Source of the DNA: Brachynemurus nebulosus
Lineage: Eukaryota; Arthropoda; Insecta; Neuroptera; Myrmeleontidae
Reading direction: 5' to 3'
Length of the DNA stretch: 64,000 nucleotides
Assembly: GCA_035578155.1 (NCBI GenBank)
Contig: JAPWDM010000034.1
Location: 2,110,501 to 2,174,500 of the forward strand
In this document: positions 49,237-62,853 of the stretch, one piece after another
How the letters are laid out: each line of letters starts with the position of its first letter
How positions within the stretch are numbered: position 1 is the first letter of the stretch
Program-made: the position numbers and the translations under genes
Notes under the pieces: generated by a model
The model's input: the letters and a program-made list of their open reading frames with translations, nothing else
What the model was told of the DNA's origin: nothing
Databases searched by the model: none

Positions 49237-49957
49237 ATAAGATTGGACTGTGTAGAATGAATAATTATTGAGTTTTACATCCATATTGAATAAACGCAAG
49301 AGGTATTGGTTGTGTATTGTATGTATTTAATGTACCTGTGAACTCTATAGTTCGATTAAACGATTAAGACTTGTAACAGTACTGCTATCTAGCGATGTAT
49401 ATAAGTATTTCAAAGTAACTGGTATTGTTCAAAGTACATAACTGGTATTGGGGACGCAAACCCCGAGTAAGCAGTGAATAGTAATGACGAACAGAAAAAG
49501 GAAGTTTGAAATGGCGAATTGATAATGAGTTAAGTTAGAAACTGTTTTGGAAAATTAACAAAAAATTTATATTAAAAAAATATTTAAAAATAAAATAATA
49601 TAAAAAATAATCAACCAATATATTTGAAATTATAAAAACAAAAGGAAAACCTATAAATAAAATATTATCATTACTTAAATCAAAAGAAAACAAAATTAAT
49701 AAAATACATGTGCTTTCGTGTTTAACCTACAAGAGAATATTATATTTTTTTTTTAAAATATTCCCTGTGTTTCATTTATCTACCTTGGAACCATAAAATC
49801 TACATCAAGAAAATCTTCCAGTTACGATAAACTCATTAGAAATAACTTTTGTGATATAATAAATACGTTGTCTTTGTAATTTTGTGTTTCTAATAAAAAA
49901 AATCGTAGTTAATATTTTTTAAACCTTTATTTATTTCTAATTTTTATTATATACATA
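49237..49957. other. No gene seen
   Basis: AT-rich spacer. Confidence 0.4.
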
Positions 49958-49961
49958 ATTA

Positions 49962-50918
49962 ACCCTAGAACGACAAACTTATTTTTTCTACTCTTAAACT
50001 ACAAACTGGGGTATATATTTACCCCACGGGATTTTTGGTCGTAAAATCGATCTGACAGCAGCAATTTCACTTAAAAGAACGCGAATTTGTTCGTTTTTTC
50101 ATGCTGAAGAGAATGGTGAAGAGTAAATTCAATTTAATCAAAGCTTAGTCGGTGAAAAATCTATTTAAATAGCTAAAAGTGTTCAAAAACGCTCAAATTG
50201 TCATTTAATAAACAAAAATTGATAACTATTTTTCTAATGAACCGATTTTCAGATTTCAGACGGTATTTTAAAGAGGACACAAGGGACTTCAAGCATATAA
50301 ATGACATCATGATGTTTTGCCAAAAAAGTCGATTTATTTTGGATTTTGAAAATTAAAAAAATTGGGAATTTGATATGTGGAAAAATCAAACAAAAATGCA
50401 TGAAATTTTAGTTTTTAAGAATATATTTCATTTTTTTTCATACAAAATGTAAAAAAAAGGAGAATTTAACTTATTCAAAGGCACTACAATCGCTGCAATA
50501 TATATTTCCATGATTCTCGCAGGTCGGTCGCTTGCACTTCGTGCAATATATTCGCGTTTTGCGGTCTTCCTCGAGGACACAAGCAGCATCGGGCTGGCTA
50601 TATCTAATGTTTTGTTGCAAAATAAGGTCATTATAAGTGAATCCAAATTATTTTAGCAAGAAAAATAAAAATAACTTACCTAAACAAAACACTGACGTAA
50701 ACTACAAACTGGCGTACATATCAACCCCATACTAGCTTCACGTTTTCCCTTCGTCGCAGTAGACAAGAAACCGCAGGGTTTCCCGACCTCACTCTACTGT
50801 TAGAACCTTGAACTAAATTATGGTATAGGTGTTCAGTCGATAATGTTACTGACTAATTTAAAAACGTAGTTTACAGTTTACCTGGGGTAGATTTCTACCC
50901 CAGTTTGTCGTTCTAGGG
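49962..50918. mobile_element. piggyBac element, internally deleted, 957 bp
   Basis: TTAA on both sides (49958-49961 and 50919-50922), and perfect ends CCCTAGAACGACAAACT and AGTTTGTCGTTCTAGGG. Subterminal words ACTACAAACTGGGGTA, ACTACAAACTGGCGTACA and TACCCCAGTTTG repeat the tip. It retains the last part of the transposase gene on the minus strand. Confidence 0.9.
50471..50650 (-). pseudogene. piggyBac transposase C-terminal Cys-rich domain
   Basis: In the frame ending at a TAA at 50471-50473, the minus strand reads QQNIRYSQPDAACVLEE then RIYCTKCKRPTCENHGNIYC, SDCSAFE. The CxxC...C..H...CxxC pattern ending a few residues before the stop is the zinc-binding tail of piggyBac transposases, which recognises the element's ends. 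The catalytic DDD domain is deleted, and an in-frame stop lies just upstream (near 50651). The reading frame over 50428-50646 in another phase is a shadow. Confidence 0.8.
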
Positions 50919-50922
50919 TTAA

Positions 50923-51078
50923 CTTTAATAAAAACAAGTCGTCAAGTGCAAGTTGTACTTGCGCTAACAGTGTTCCGTACAATCAGTTGTTTCTAGGAAT
51001 TTTTTATAACGGGATGTGAAGGTGGATAAAATATTTTTCCTAATAAATAAATTTTATTCCTAAAGTATAACCCATTTT
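50923..51078. other. Spacer
   Basis: Short AT-rich stretch between elements. Confidence 0.4.
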
Positions 51079-51200
51079 TAGCGAATTTCCAAAACTGGAA
51101 ATTCAGCTTTTACGCCAGGTGTCATGGTGCGACCTAAGCCCGGGACCATATCAGAAATATGTTTTGAGGTCCCTAGAATACGAAAATGATATTCACTAAA

Positions 51201-51236
<36 letters not shown>

Positions 51237-51959
51237 CCGCGCGATAACTCTCGAACGAAACGTCTAACGCTTATGAAATTTTGTGTGCGGACTGGATTCT
51301 GAATTGGCTTGGCTAAGTTCGTTAGCCAGACACGTCGGATGCCCAGAAGTAGGTTTTCTGGCCATTTTTTATCATTCGATCCTATCATAAGGCAGTTCGA
51401 TTTTTACATCGTTGAAAAGGAAAAAAAAAATTATGAAGAAAATATTCTTATAATTTTCTTTCTATTTTAAGTATTTTTCGAGAAAATGTAAATTTTCACT
51501 TTTATTCTTTCTTTGTTAGTCTAATAAGTAATTTATATTTATATCTCAGTTTTTAATAAGTATAAAAATATTTCATTTTTTTATTAAAAAATTTTGTGAG
51601 AACAAGTGAAAACTATTCACATATATGAGATATAACACACATACATGTATAGAGTTTTGTTTCTCATTTATTGCATTATAATTAGCATGGTTCTATTCCA
51701 TGTTAAAAAATGTAAATTAAACAGATTTTCTAAGCTAATGTAATGAAGAATTTTTTTTTTTTTTTATTGAATTTTTAAGTAAACAAGAAATTGAAGATTA
51801 TGTTATGATATAAATATTATTAAATATAAAACAAAACAAAATCTGTACAATGTACATATGTATGTACGGAAAAATATTTTGAATCGATTTTGAAAATTTT
51901 TCCACTAATAATTAATAATGTTAAAAAATTAAACCATTTCAAATGGATTTAAGGTATTT

Positions 51960-53330
51960 TATGTGAGGTCAAGGTTTTCGGGACCTAAACAGGCCAGAAA
52001 TTAATTAACCAATCGATTTTAAAAAATTTTTCACAGTTAGTAAGTTAAAGTATTTGAATTAATTAATTAAATGATGTCCGCAAGAAGCTTACGGACTGCC
52101 ATAAGTTATATGAGATCCTTAGAACCCTTTTCTAACTGTTAGAGTACTAGACTTGTATGAGTTTCGCCAGGATTTACTGATCCCATAATTGTAAAAAATA
52201 AACTAAACGACCAATTTTAAAAATTTCTTCGCTGTTACAGAGCTAAACTATTTTAGATAGATTTAGAATACATTATGTAAGGTCCGTCAGGGTCCACAGG
52301 ACCCAAAAGTGTCAAAAATAAACTAACTGACCGATTTTGAAAATTTTTTCACTGTTACAGAGCTAAACTATTTTAGATAAATATCGATTACGTTATGTAA
52401 GGTCCGCCTGGGTCCATAGGACCCAAAAGTGTCAAAAATAAACTGCCTGATCGATTTTGAAAATTTTTTCGCTGTTACAGAGCTAAACTGTTTTAGATAA
52501 ATATAGATTCCGTTATGTAAGGTCTGCCAGGGTCCATAGGATCCAGAAGTGTCAAAAATAAACTAACTGACCGATTTTGAAAATTTTTTCACTGTTACAG
52601 AGCTAAACTATTTTAGATAAATATAAATTACGTTATATAAGGTCCACCAAGGTCCATAGAACCCAAAAGTGTCAAAAATAAACTAACTGACCGATTTTGA
52701 AAATTTTTTCACTGTTACAGAGCTAAACTATTTTAGATAAGTATAGATTACGTTATGTAAGGTCTGCCAGGGTCCATAGGATCCAGAAGTGTCAAAAATA
52801 AACTAACTGACCGATTTTGAAAATTTTTTCACTGTTACAGAGCTAAACTATTTTAGATAAATATAGATTACGTTATGTAAGGTCTGCCAGGGTCCATGGG
52901 ATCCAAAAGTGTCAAAAATAAACTAACCGACCGATTTTGAAAATTTTTTCACAGTTGGGGAACTAACTATTTTAGATAGACATACATTACGTTATTTAGG
53001 GTCCGCCAGGGTCCATGGGGCCCAAAAGTGGTAAAAATAAACTAACCGACCGATTTTGAAAATTTTTTCACTGTTACAGAGCTAAACTATTTTAGATAAA
53101 TATAGATTACGTTATGTAAAGTCTGCCAGGGTCCATCGGATCCAAAAGCGTCAAAAATAAACTAGCCGACCGATTTTGAAAATTTTTTCACTGTTGGGGA
53201 GCTAAGCTATTTTAGATACATATAGATTACGTTATGTAAGGTCTGAAGTGTCAGTAGGACCTAAAAGTGTCAAAAATAAAATAACTGACCGATTTTGAAA
53301 CCTTTTTACTATTACGGAGGTAAACTATTT
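51960..53330. repeat. Tandem array of 120-bp units (right copy)
   Basis: CTGACCGATTTTGAAAATTT, TTTCACTGTTACAGAGC and TAGATTACGTTATGTAAGG recur every 120 bp between about 52200 and 53300, with one unit of 119 bp. Decayed units flank it. Confidence 0.93.
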
Positions 53331-53412
53331 TAGATAGGTACAGGTTGTGTTATCTGAGATCCACAACTGTCCTGCGGATGCAAATGCGGCGTAGAATGCT
53401 ACACAACGGGTT

Positions 53413-53417
<5 letters not shown>

Positions 53418-53488
<71 letters not shown>
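53418..53488. repeat. (TA)n microsatellite
   Basis: Counterpart of 17861-17937 in the inverted copy. Confidence 0.96.
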
Positions 53489-53491
<3 letters not shown>

Positions 53492-53834
53492 ACATAAAGT
53501 CCGCCTAGAATATACGGTCGAGCTGATTTTTTAATGAGGTCCACCGGGATCTTGCAGATCCGAAAACGCCAGTAATAAGCTATCGAAAAGATGCTAAAAA
53601 ATTTCTCACTGCTAGAGAACTAAATTATTTTAGATGGATACAACTATGCTGCACAAAATTCGTTCGGGTTCTTGGGTCCCCAAAAATACCAAAACTAATT
53701 ACCCAACCGATTTTAAAAATTCTTTTACTCTTAGAAAGCTAAACTATTTTAAATAGGTACAGGTCTTAGATGAGATCCGCCAGTGCCCAAGATTTGGAAA
53801 TTCGCTATGTTATGCAGATGCTGCGACAGGGGTA

Positions 53835-54992
53835 TTAGATTTCAGAACGATCGTGTTCGTATGTGTCACATCGTGAACGTATGTGTCCGGACTGTTATAT
53901 TTTAAGAAGTTTTAGTTATGACCACTGATGGTGAGGGACATTACTTAGTGCGTGTCAAACACGCACTTGACGAATTTTTTATATTTGGGCATAATTTCCA
54001 TTAAGTGGGGATTTAAAAATAAGGAAGTAATATCCAATCCACTATCCAATTTCTATTTTATTTTTGTATTTGGATGTTAATTTTATCTTTTGAATATTAC
54101 GCCACCAGCTCTGGGAAATTTGAAATTGGCACCCTGTTATTAAATGTACCCAAATATTTTAAAAAAAAATTTTATTAATTTTATACAGCGCTTCAGCAAC
54201 TAACGAGCTAATTTTTTAGGCAATACCTACTTAATTTTTTTAATAGAGAAAAAACGATATTATATACTTATTACAAATATACTATAACAATATACATTAA
54301 CCACACATTAACTAATATCATAAATTTATTCCAAATATCCAATATTTGGATACATATAAAATAAGTGTTACATTATAGATATACATATATTTATTTTCTA
54401 TACTAAAATAATTTGAATAAACGTGGATATTACCGGTAATAAAATCGGACGAAAATGTAACCATAAAATTAAGTCCCCGAACGAGAAAAGGTTTATTACT
54501 TGATTACGGTAATTAAAACGGACGAAACTGACATCGCCCATTTTATGAATACAGTTTCAACCATCTTAAAATTCACCATCTATAAATAATAATTTCATGT
54601 ATGCAAAAACTTTCTTACCTACTTTTCAGTAGTACTATATTTTATGACAACAAATTGTGAGACTTGTTTTGCCTTAAAACGAAAAGATTTTGTTTTCTAA
54701 TATCTATGAGTTCTGTTTCTATATACTAGGTAAACAATTTTTTTTTTTGTAATTGAGATATTTCAAACAGAAAAATTTTATTTCCTTATCGACCATACGT
54801 AATTTTATTTCAGGGATAATTACAAGCGGAATTTTCTGACAGGTGTAATAAGAACGGAGTTTTAAGACACCTTAAACGGTTTGCATAACATGTAATATTA
54901 CTTTATTGCTTAACTTTATTACCTTATTGCTTAAAACTTTTTATTATCTTCTCAGATATTTCTTGCAAATCCATGAAAATTTACAAGAAAGG
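53835..54992. other. No gene seen; direct repeat near 54430-54530
   Basis: AT-rich. The words TACCGGTAATAAAATCGGAC and TACGGTAATTAAAACGGAC (about 54431 and 54503), followed by GAAAATG or GAAACTG, form a short direct repeat. They resemble the TTTCGTCYGG words at the MULE near 47-48 kb. Confidence 0.4.
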
Positions 54993-55950
54993 GTGCATAC
55001 TAGTTCGCTCCCGCGGTCAAATTTTAATCTTATCTTGAAAAAGGGTCGTAGGTTAGTTCACAACTCGTTATCTACTGACAGGTAAAATTTATTACCTAAA
55101 TGACAATTAGTTAAATAACTTAACAATTAAAATTTTATTTGTTTAAAATTCGAATTTTTAAAAGCGTTCAAAATTACAGTTAATAATGGACATTTAGTGT
55201 GTTGTGTTTTGTTTACGTTAGTTCAAATTTTATTTGTTTTTGATGCACCAAAATCAGTAGCATATGGTAGGATTTAAAAAAAAAAAAAATAGGAATTAAT
55301 TGTAGATAATTTTACTTTGTGAAAATCGGTAATGAATATAGTGAATATCAAAATTTAATTCCTACAATTATGTATATTATTCAACCTTACATTTATAATT
55401 ATTCAAGTTAAATTTAAAAATCTTTGGTAATATTCATTATTTAATCTCCCCGCCCACTATTTAGTATTTACCTAAAACTCGTTCAACATCAAATTCGTAA
55501 TTTGCTACTAGTTTCGGATACACGTGTATTTGTTCCTTTCTTCTGTGTTTTCCCCATTTCTTAATAAGTCATTTTATTGTCTTTAATATGTATATAACAG
55601 AAAATCAACAGAAACAAGTTCATCAACAGAAAAAAGTGTATCGCAAGGCAGTTAATTTGCGTAAGGAATTTGAAGAAAGGAAAATTTCGTTATTGAAACA
55701 AAATGTAATAAGTAGATTCGACTTTGTAAAATGTATGTCATGTAAATTTACATCAAATTTATAATGTATTTAATATTAAATTATAAAACATAAATAGAAA
55801 CATTCTCATTTTGCTGTTCAGTTTGTGTATATAGTTACGGGAGCGAACTAGTATACTACCTTTCAGGGTTTTATGACCGCGGGAGCGAACTAGTATACGG
55901 TCACGGGAGCGAACTAGTATATGGTCACGGGAGCGAACTAGTGTGCGCCG
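54993..55950. mobile_element. MULE-like foldback element with reiterated terminal motif
   Basis: The left end GTGCATACTAGTTCGCTCCC, GCGGTCA faces a right end with four inverted copies of GGGAGCGAACTAGTATAC between about 55839 and 55945. The copies are spaced about 24-40 bp and joined by GGTCAC or GACCGC. The minus-strand frame across this end (LVRSRDHILVRSRD...) is only the translated repeat. A small + strand frame lies inside. Confidence 0.65.
55588..55764 (+). CDS. Hypothetical 58-aa ORF inside the foldback element
   Basis: ATG-initiated, MYITENQQKQVHQQKKVYRK then AVNLRKEFEERKISLL and FDFVKCMSCKFTSNL. It is basic, Gln/Lys-rich and probably helical, with one CxxC pair near the end. No family is recognised. 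It may be the tail of a lost transposase or chance; its codons are less AT-biased than the surrounding DNA. Confidence 0.25.
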   Translation: MYITENQQKQVHQQKKVYRKAVNLRKEFEERKISLLKQNVISRFDFVKCMSCKFTSNL

Positions 55951-56034
55951 ATTTTTTTGACATTTCCGCAATTGCCCCTCAATAATTAATTACAAAAAGA
56001 AAATATGTATAATGTTACAACTGTTACTATAAGA
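55951..56034. other. Spacer
   Basis: AT-rich, no feature. Confidence 0.4.
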
Positions 56035-56192
56035 TAACTTTACTTAATGGCAAGTGCATTAGATATGTAAAATTCTTGTACTTTTTTTTTTATTAATTAC
56101 TCATGTATTTTGTATTGTCAGCCTCTGTAATAAGCTTAGTCTTTAAACACAGATTATATATTCATTCATTCATTCATTCATTCATTCATTCG
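56035..56192 (+). mobile_element. LINE-like 3' tail with (TTCA)n
   Basis: GTCAGCCTCTGTAATAAGCT, TAGTCTTTAAACACAGATTATA is followed by eight TTCA units (56161-56192). A tetranucleotide tail after a UTR-like tract resembles the LINE end at 27.17 kb. No coding part remains. Confidence 0.5.
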
Positions 56193-56329
56193 TTCAAATT
56201 GAATTTGTTTTTATAAAAGGAACTAGAAATACTAGAAATTAAAACTACTCAAAATTTTAGAGAATTTTATAATAGAAAAAATAACGAATTTGTAGAAATT
56301 TTGAAAATGTTATTTTCGACATCAGTAAT

Positions 56330-56470
56330 ATTCGATTACGAAAAATTAGGTTTTGACAGTCCCAATATATTTTGAATACCCACAACTTGCTTCGCTTAAG
56401 CCTTTAAAAATTTCGTTATTTTTGAGCCAGAACGCACCACTTACGAGATATTTACGATGCATATTTTCAA
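56330..56470 (-). repeat. Dispersed repeat D (inverted relative of 43670-43770)
   Basis: ATACCCACAACTTGCTTCGC, TTAAGCCTTTAAAAATTTCG and ATATTTACGAT match the inverse of the linker in the 43.5-43.95-kb tandem repeat. Confidence 0.75.
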
Positions 56471-57945
56471 TAACGTAAAACATCATTTATAAACAAACAT
56501 AATATAAAAACAGGTACATTTCATGATAGACCGACTTCAGAGTTTATGATTGCTCAATTCTATTCCATTTTATTTTCAATAAATATACATTACATACACA
56601 TTACTTACAAATGTGTATGAAATGGAATTCCGTCTTTTTTAGTCTCGAACAACACGGTTTCACAGAACACGGAACCAGATAATCGTGTTCTTCGGGGGAT
56701 TGCTGTATTATAATTTGGCTAATAACTTAAAGAAATTAAGAAGTATTTCTCTATAAGATAATAAACCTGATAGAGAGATTTTAGCTGACAATAATTCGTG
56801 TCTTCTATAATTTGATTAGAATTAATTACATAATAAAATGGTTTTGATAATAGAATTGCAACATGTGTGTAACTATATTGATATACGAATATTTCGTTAC
56901 TGGGCACTGTTTGCTATTGCTGCACTTTTCAACATAATTTTTATAGTTTTAAAATACTTATGTATTCAGTTTTACATACAGAGAGAGTATTCTCATGTTT
57001 TCTGATAAAAGTTCACTTTTCTTTAAAGCCCTGGGAAATTATTAGAATATAAATAACCACATACTTATATTTGATGATAAAAGTTTTTACAGGAAATAAA
57101 AAGAAATCTTTTCTTTAAATTTATTTATTTTCCACATTTTTTTTTACATATTAATAAATTATTTATCCATCGAATAATAAATAAAATAAATTCATACGGA
57201 AATAATATGTACAGACAGTGCGTACAAATCCTACATTTTATTCCATTTTTAATAAATTGTATCTATTATTATCTGTTTTAATACAATAGTGCCATCTGGA
57301 CATCTGTATTAATTATATTGTTCTCCACAGTGGAAAGTTAATGTATGTTTTTTTCTTTCAAAAATCATATTTATTATTAATTCAAATAATAATAATAGTA
57401 ATATATATAAATATTAATATATACTACAGTGTAAAAATGATGGATATATTCAAGAAAATAAAAAATAATAAAACCTCACGAATATAGTTAGTATAGTAGT
57501 AAGTTAGTATAATATAAATGTAGTTTTATTTTTGAGCTGTAGTGTAATTATATTACCTATTTGATTCGAATAGATAATACTTATGTATATAGAATAAAAT
57601 GCAGTGTGAATATAGAATTGAACAGATGCTGTTTACTTCATTTTCTTTGTTATACAATAGATATATATGTATTTAATTTCATTACATTTGAGGGTGTTAC
57701 AAATATACAAGTTGATGGCAATGAAATAAATTATTATAACCATAGCAGAGCTGCTAATGCTAGGATGATATTACAATTACACTCATACAACAAACAAAAG
57801 AAAATAAAATAACAAATGAATATATATGTGTTGTGTTTTATTTATTATTATGAAAATAAAACAACTGACATAAGTAAATCCATCTGTAAATGACAAATTG
57901 TTCAGTCGTTACGATTAATTTAATTCTCTAACAATAAATAATATA
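56471..57945. other. No gene supported
   Basis: AT-rich. The + frame 57561-57812, ending HSYNKQKKIK before AATAAA-like sequence, is considered under rejected items. Confidence 0.4.
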
Positions 57946-58583
57946 TAGTGGTGAGTAAAATCAGCCTTGGTCTTGCAGTCTCTTGTCTTGGTCTTGCACT
58001 TTTTGCAAGATCAAGACCATGACTATACATTCTCTAGCAAGACCAAAACCAAGACCATAAGTATGGTTGCAGGACCAAGACCGATACTCAAATGACCAAG
58101 ATAAAAACAAAAGTAAGAAAAACCGTAAGTCTTTTTGCTTAAAAGATTTGTTACTTAGATTTCCTGAAATTATTTTACTTAAGTCCTGACCTAGTTATTA
58201 TAGTTACTCGTATATAAAAATAAGGAAGAAAAGAGACAAAAAAGAGGTACCTACGTCTAATTTTACTTCATTTATTACATTTGCTTAATGATGTCATCAA
58301 GCTAACGCACTTTTAATTAATTTCAAGTATATTTGACAAATTTTGATTTCTTTCCATTTAAATGAAACTTGACGTCAATTAATTCAGTGCAATTTCTCAC
58401 AAACAATCAAATTTTTGTAACTTGATTATTACCTATATATCTAATTAAAAATTTTAAAAAAATGCAAAAAAGCGCAAGACTTTTTAACGATGCCAAAATT
58501 AAAACCAAGACTTAAAGCGTATTAGCAAGACCGAGACCAAGACTACGAAGTCTTGGTCTTCATTTTGGATTTGTTCATCACTA
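57946..58583. mobile_element. hAT-like MITE rich in AAGACCAAGACC
   Basis: The left TAGTGGTGAGTAAAATC and the inverted right TAGTGATGAACAAATCC fit hAT-like TAGNGNTG ends. Both subterminal regions are filled with CTTGGTCTTG/CAAGACCAAG repeats (57965-58090 and 58470-58560). A clear 8-bp duplication is not visible, so the ends may be off or decayed. Confidence 0.6.
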
Positions 58584-58947
58584 GGCTAATAAATCCCTCC
58601 CAATACAAAAACATAAGCTTACAAGTTTTTTTTTTTTTTTTTTTAAGATGCATTGGTAATACTACTTAAAGTTTTGTACATTTCCCAATTGTTTGCTTAC
58701 TATTAACTCAATTTTCTCTTTCCTAAAACTTAACGAGATTATATTAAAAATTTCTTTGACAGTTTTTAATCGTTTTTACAGGTAAAAAATATGCTAATTT
58801 ACTATAACTTATTTACTATAGTCTTGTAGCTTACAAAGTATATGTCTACAACAAACGTTTTATGAAATTTGAATTTTAATAAATGCATATGAAATTGTCC
58901 TGCATGATATGCTGGCTGTAAATCATACTAATTAAGAGGTAGATATA
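58584..58947. other. Spacer
   Basis: AT-rich, with a T run near 58626-58645. Confidence 0.4.
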
Positions 58948-58949
58948 TA

Positions 58950-60289
58950 AGGTACCTAAGGCAATTAAGGCCCACCTAAGAAAAATATGCTTATTATTTA
59001 TATATCTTATAAAATATCAAAAATATAGTATTTAATTATAAAAATTTACTTATTTTTTGATAAAAATTCCTAAAAAAATTAATGAATTTGTAATTATACA
59101 AGTCAAAAATTTGATTCTAAAAAGTGTCTGCAATTGGGCCTTATTTCCGACTGGTGTAGAAAATAAGGCCCACTTATTACAACTGCCTGAAATAGTACAT
59201 TTATTATTTTTTTTTTAAATTAATTGGCGGATTTTAATTACTTTAAGAATAACTTGAACTTGAAAATACTTTAAGAATAACTTGAACTTATATATCAAAA
59301 TATTTTGTTATTTTTACACGTTCAGAAAATCCTTGAATCCCGTTTAACTGCATGACTGTTATTGAAAACAACAATAAAAAAATTTACCTAAGTCATTATT
59401 TTTAATTTTTAATTTTTTTATCATATTTTTCGAATAAGTCAAGTACTAGGTGTTTGAATATATTAAGTCGAAATAAATAAATATTAAATCTAACAGTTCT
59501 TCTTAGAATTCCGAATCTCCTTGCAACCTCTCTTTTATTGCCATGTCGAGTGACATAGCTTAAGGCTGATGCCAGTGCTTCCTCAGACCACAACGCTCTC
59601 TTCTTTTTATCAGCCATACTTCAAAACACTAAGGAATAAAAATAAAAATTCGACCAAACCAACTAAAACTGATCTGGCATCATTAAACAAATGCAACAAA
59701 TAAATCAAAATTAAATGTACTTAGTTTTGTGTCCTTTTTCCTTTTTGTTATTTTTATATTAGAGTAACTATAGTAATTTAAGTTGTGCGTCTAATTTTGC
59801 TTCATTTGTTAATGACTTCAGACCTGTTTTAATTGATTTGACTTTGTAGTGTTTGATTTTAATTGTGTTGGTAATAAAGCCCAAACAAAATTTGCATGGG
59901 CCTTATTATCAACATGTCAATATTTATGCTTATATACATTTTATATAAATACTTTAGAAATAAACTAAATTAATTTATGTAAAACTTAAAGAATATTAAT
60001 TTTTTTCAATTTTGATAACAATTTGAAAGAAACATACCTTTAAAAAATCATTAATATAACACTCACAATGTGCACAATTTTTATAGCAACGAACGAAAAT
60101 GTAACCTCTAAATTTGTTTGTTAAAATATGACATGAGTTTGTTACTCTGAGTAGCTCAACTTTTGTACCTGGTTTTGAAATGATTGAAAGTTCATTTTAA
60201 ACTTGTTGATAAGTTATAGAACTTTTCTTGGTAAGAAATATAGCTAATGGACCTTATTACCCGCTGGGCCTTAAATGCCTTAAGTACCT
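58950..60289 (-). mobile_element. pogo/Tigger-like DNA element, 1340 bp
   Basis: TIRs of about 28 bp: AGGTACCTAAGGCAATTAAG, GCCCAC and, inverted at the right, AGGTACTTAAGGCATTTAAG, GCCCAG. TA is present on both sides (58948-58949 and 60290-60291). The word GGGCCTTATT or its inverse repeats inside (59138, 59163, 59899, 60250). A psq-type HTH frame on the minus strand supports the Tc1/mariner-pogo branch. Confidence 0.75.
59402..59617 (-). pseudogene. pogo/Tigger transposase N-terminal HTH fragment
   Basis: MADKKKRALWSEEALASALS then GNKREVARRFGILRRTVR: the basic start, W-EE-L--AL and G---EVARRFGI---T-R pattern are those of an HTH_psq (CENP-B/pogo N-terminal) DNA-binding domain. After residue 45 the frame drifts into unrelated sequence and stops. 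No DDE domain follows within the element, so this is an internally deleted relic or a short DNA-binding-only product. Confidence 0.7.
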
Positions 60290-60291
60290 TA

Positions 60292-61657
60292 CATTTATTC
60301 ACGTTTTCAAATTTGCATACATGTGAAGACTTTTTTTTAATTCATAAAAATTATTACCAGACGAGTAACGATTAAATGACCTTGATAAGTTTCGATTTAA
60401 ATTCTATTTCAAAAAATATATCCATCGCATCTATTTAAATATTTATCAATAATTTACAAAAGGTTTTAATTTACTGTCTAATTAATCGAATAATAAAAGG
60501 GTAAAAAAAAATATATTGTTTTATATTATAAACGCGTTATAATCATTCACTGAATTTTAATTTAAACATTATTTATATTACAAACTAAATCATATTTTAC
60601 TGAATGAATAAAACTGGTTCTGAAACCTTCACTTTATCAACTTTCAAGGATATTCAGTTTTTTTGTTTGCTACTGTTCTTTAAGCTTCGTTTTTGTATAT
60701 ACAGTTTCGAATTTGTCTGTGATATTGAAAATTGGCTCCAGTAATATTAGTTCCTTTTTGATTTTGATTATTTCTAATTAAGATTTCAATCGAAAATTCG
60801 GAAATAATTTTCCACTTCAAGGTACATACATACTTCCAAATGAATCTGGAACTCTAAAAATTTTAAACTCATTTGTTTTTAATACGATTACAAACGAACA
60901 CAAATAATAAAGATGTGTTAATCACAAGAAGCAAATTATTTTTATATAATACCTATACATATATGAGTGGGAGTGCTGGTGAGTATTTTTTTTAAAATAA
61001 TTTCGAGAAATCTAAAAATGTTTTGACTTGTAAATAATCCATGTCATACACCAGACTGGATACAATTATTATCCCTACATATAGGGATTTCTCATTCAAA
61101 ATTCATATGCGATAGAAAATAAAAATAGTCGAAGTTTAAGTTCTATAAGTCAGTACGAGTTTTTATTTAATTTCTTAATTCAATTTTTGAAGAAATTAAG
61201 AACGACAGACACACAGAAGACTGCCGTTTTTCTTTCACATTAGTAAGAATTACAGTATAAGAATCTTTTTTGAAATGAACTATAATATTAAAATATACCA
61301 TTAAATAAAGACAAAAATTAAGAAAAATAGCAAAGTTTATACGAATGTATATGTTTGATTGTATAGAATGTTTTATAAAAAACTAATATCAATAGATATT
61401 TTTAATACAACATTTAGTAAAAAACAAAATTAACAGACCTTTCAAAAAACCAGTTTATTTTTAAAAAAAAATAAATAAATTTCAAGATTCATAGAATATA
61501 AAAATTTTTGTGAAAGTAAAAACAAAAGATTTGAAAAATAAGTGTTGTTTTGTGATGTATATTTATGTCTTCACTTGTGTTCTAATATCATAATTATGCA
61601 CTTTTGTCAAGATATAATGTCAATCATAGTACCTAATCGTAATTCATGTTTTATTAA
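60292..61657. other. No gene seen
   Basis: AT-rich. Nothing supportable. Confidence 0.4.

Positions 61658-62853
<1,196 letters not shown>

Larger units (their letters stand above)
51079..53834 (+). mobile_element. 2.7-kb Helentron-like element (right copy, inverted to the left copy)
   Basis: 5' TAGCGAATTTCCAAAACTGG, a short (TA)n at 51208-51231, then GTATCCGCGCGATAACTCTC and the region matching 19849-20205 almost letter for letter. The 120-bp array, a second (TA)n (53418-53488), GGAAATTCGCTATG and the GCGACAGGGGTATT tail follow. Unit order agrees with the left copy, but it has one more 120-bp unit between the variant unit GTTGGGGAAC and the array's 5' end. Confidence 0.88.

Noticed and set aside
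55759..55971. 70-aa minus frame with LVRSRD repeats considered as a repeat protein
   Set aside because: It is the translated reiterated terminal motif of a foldback element.
57561..57812. 83-aa + frame ending ...HSYNKQKKIK before AATAAA-like sequence, considered as a terminal exon
   Set aside because: No recognisable domain and only a weak acceptor (TTTGAG); composition matches random AT-rich DNA. RNA evidence would be needed.
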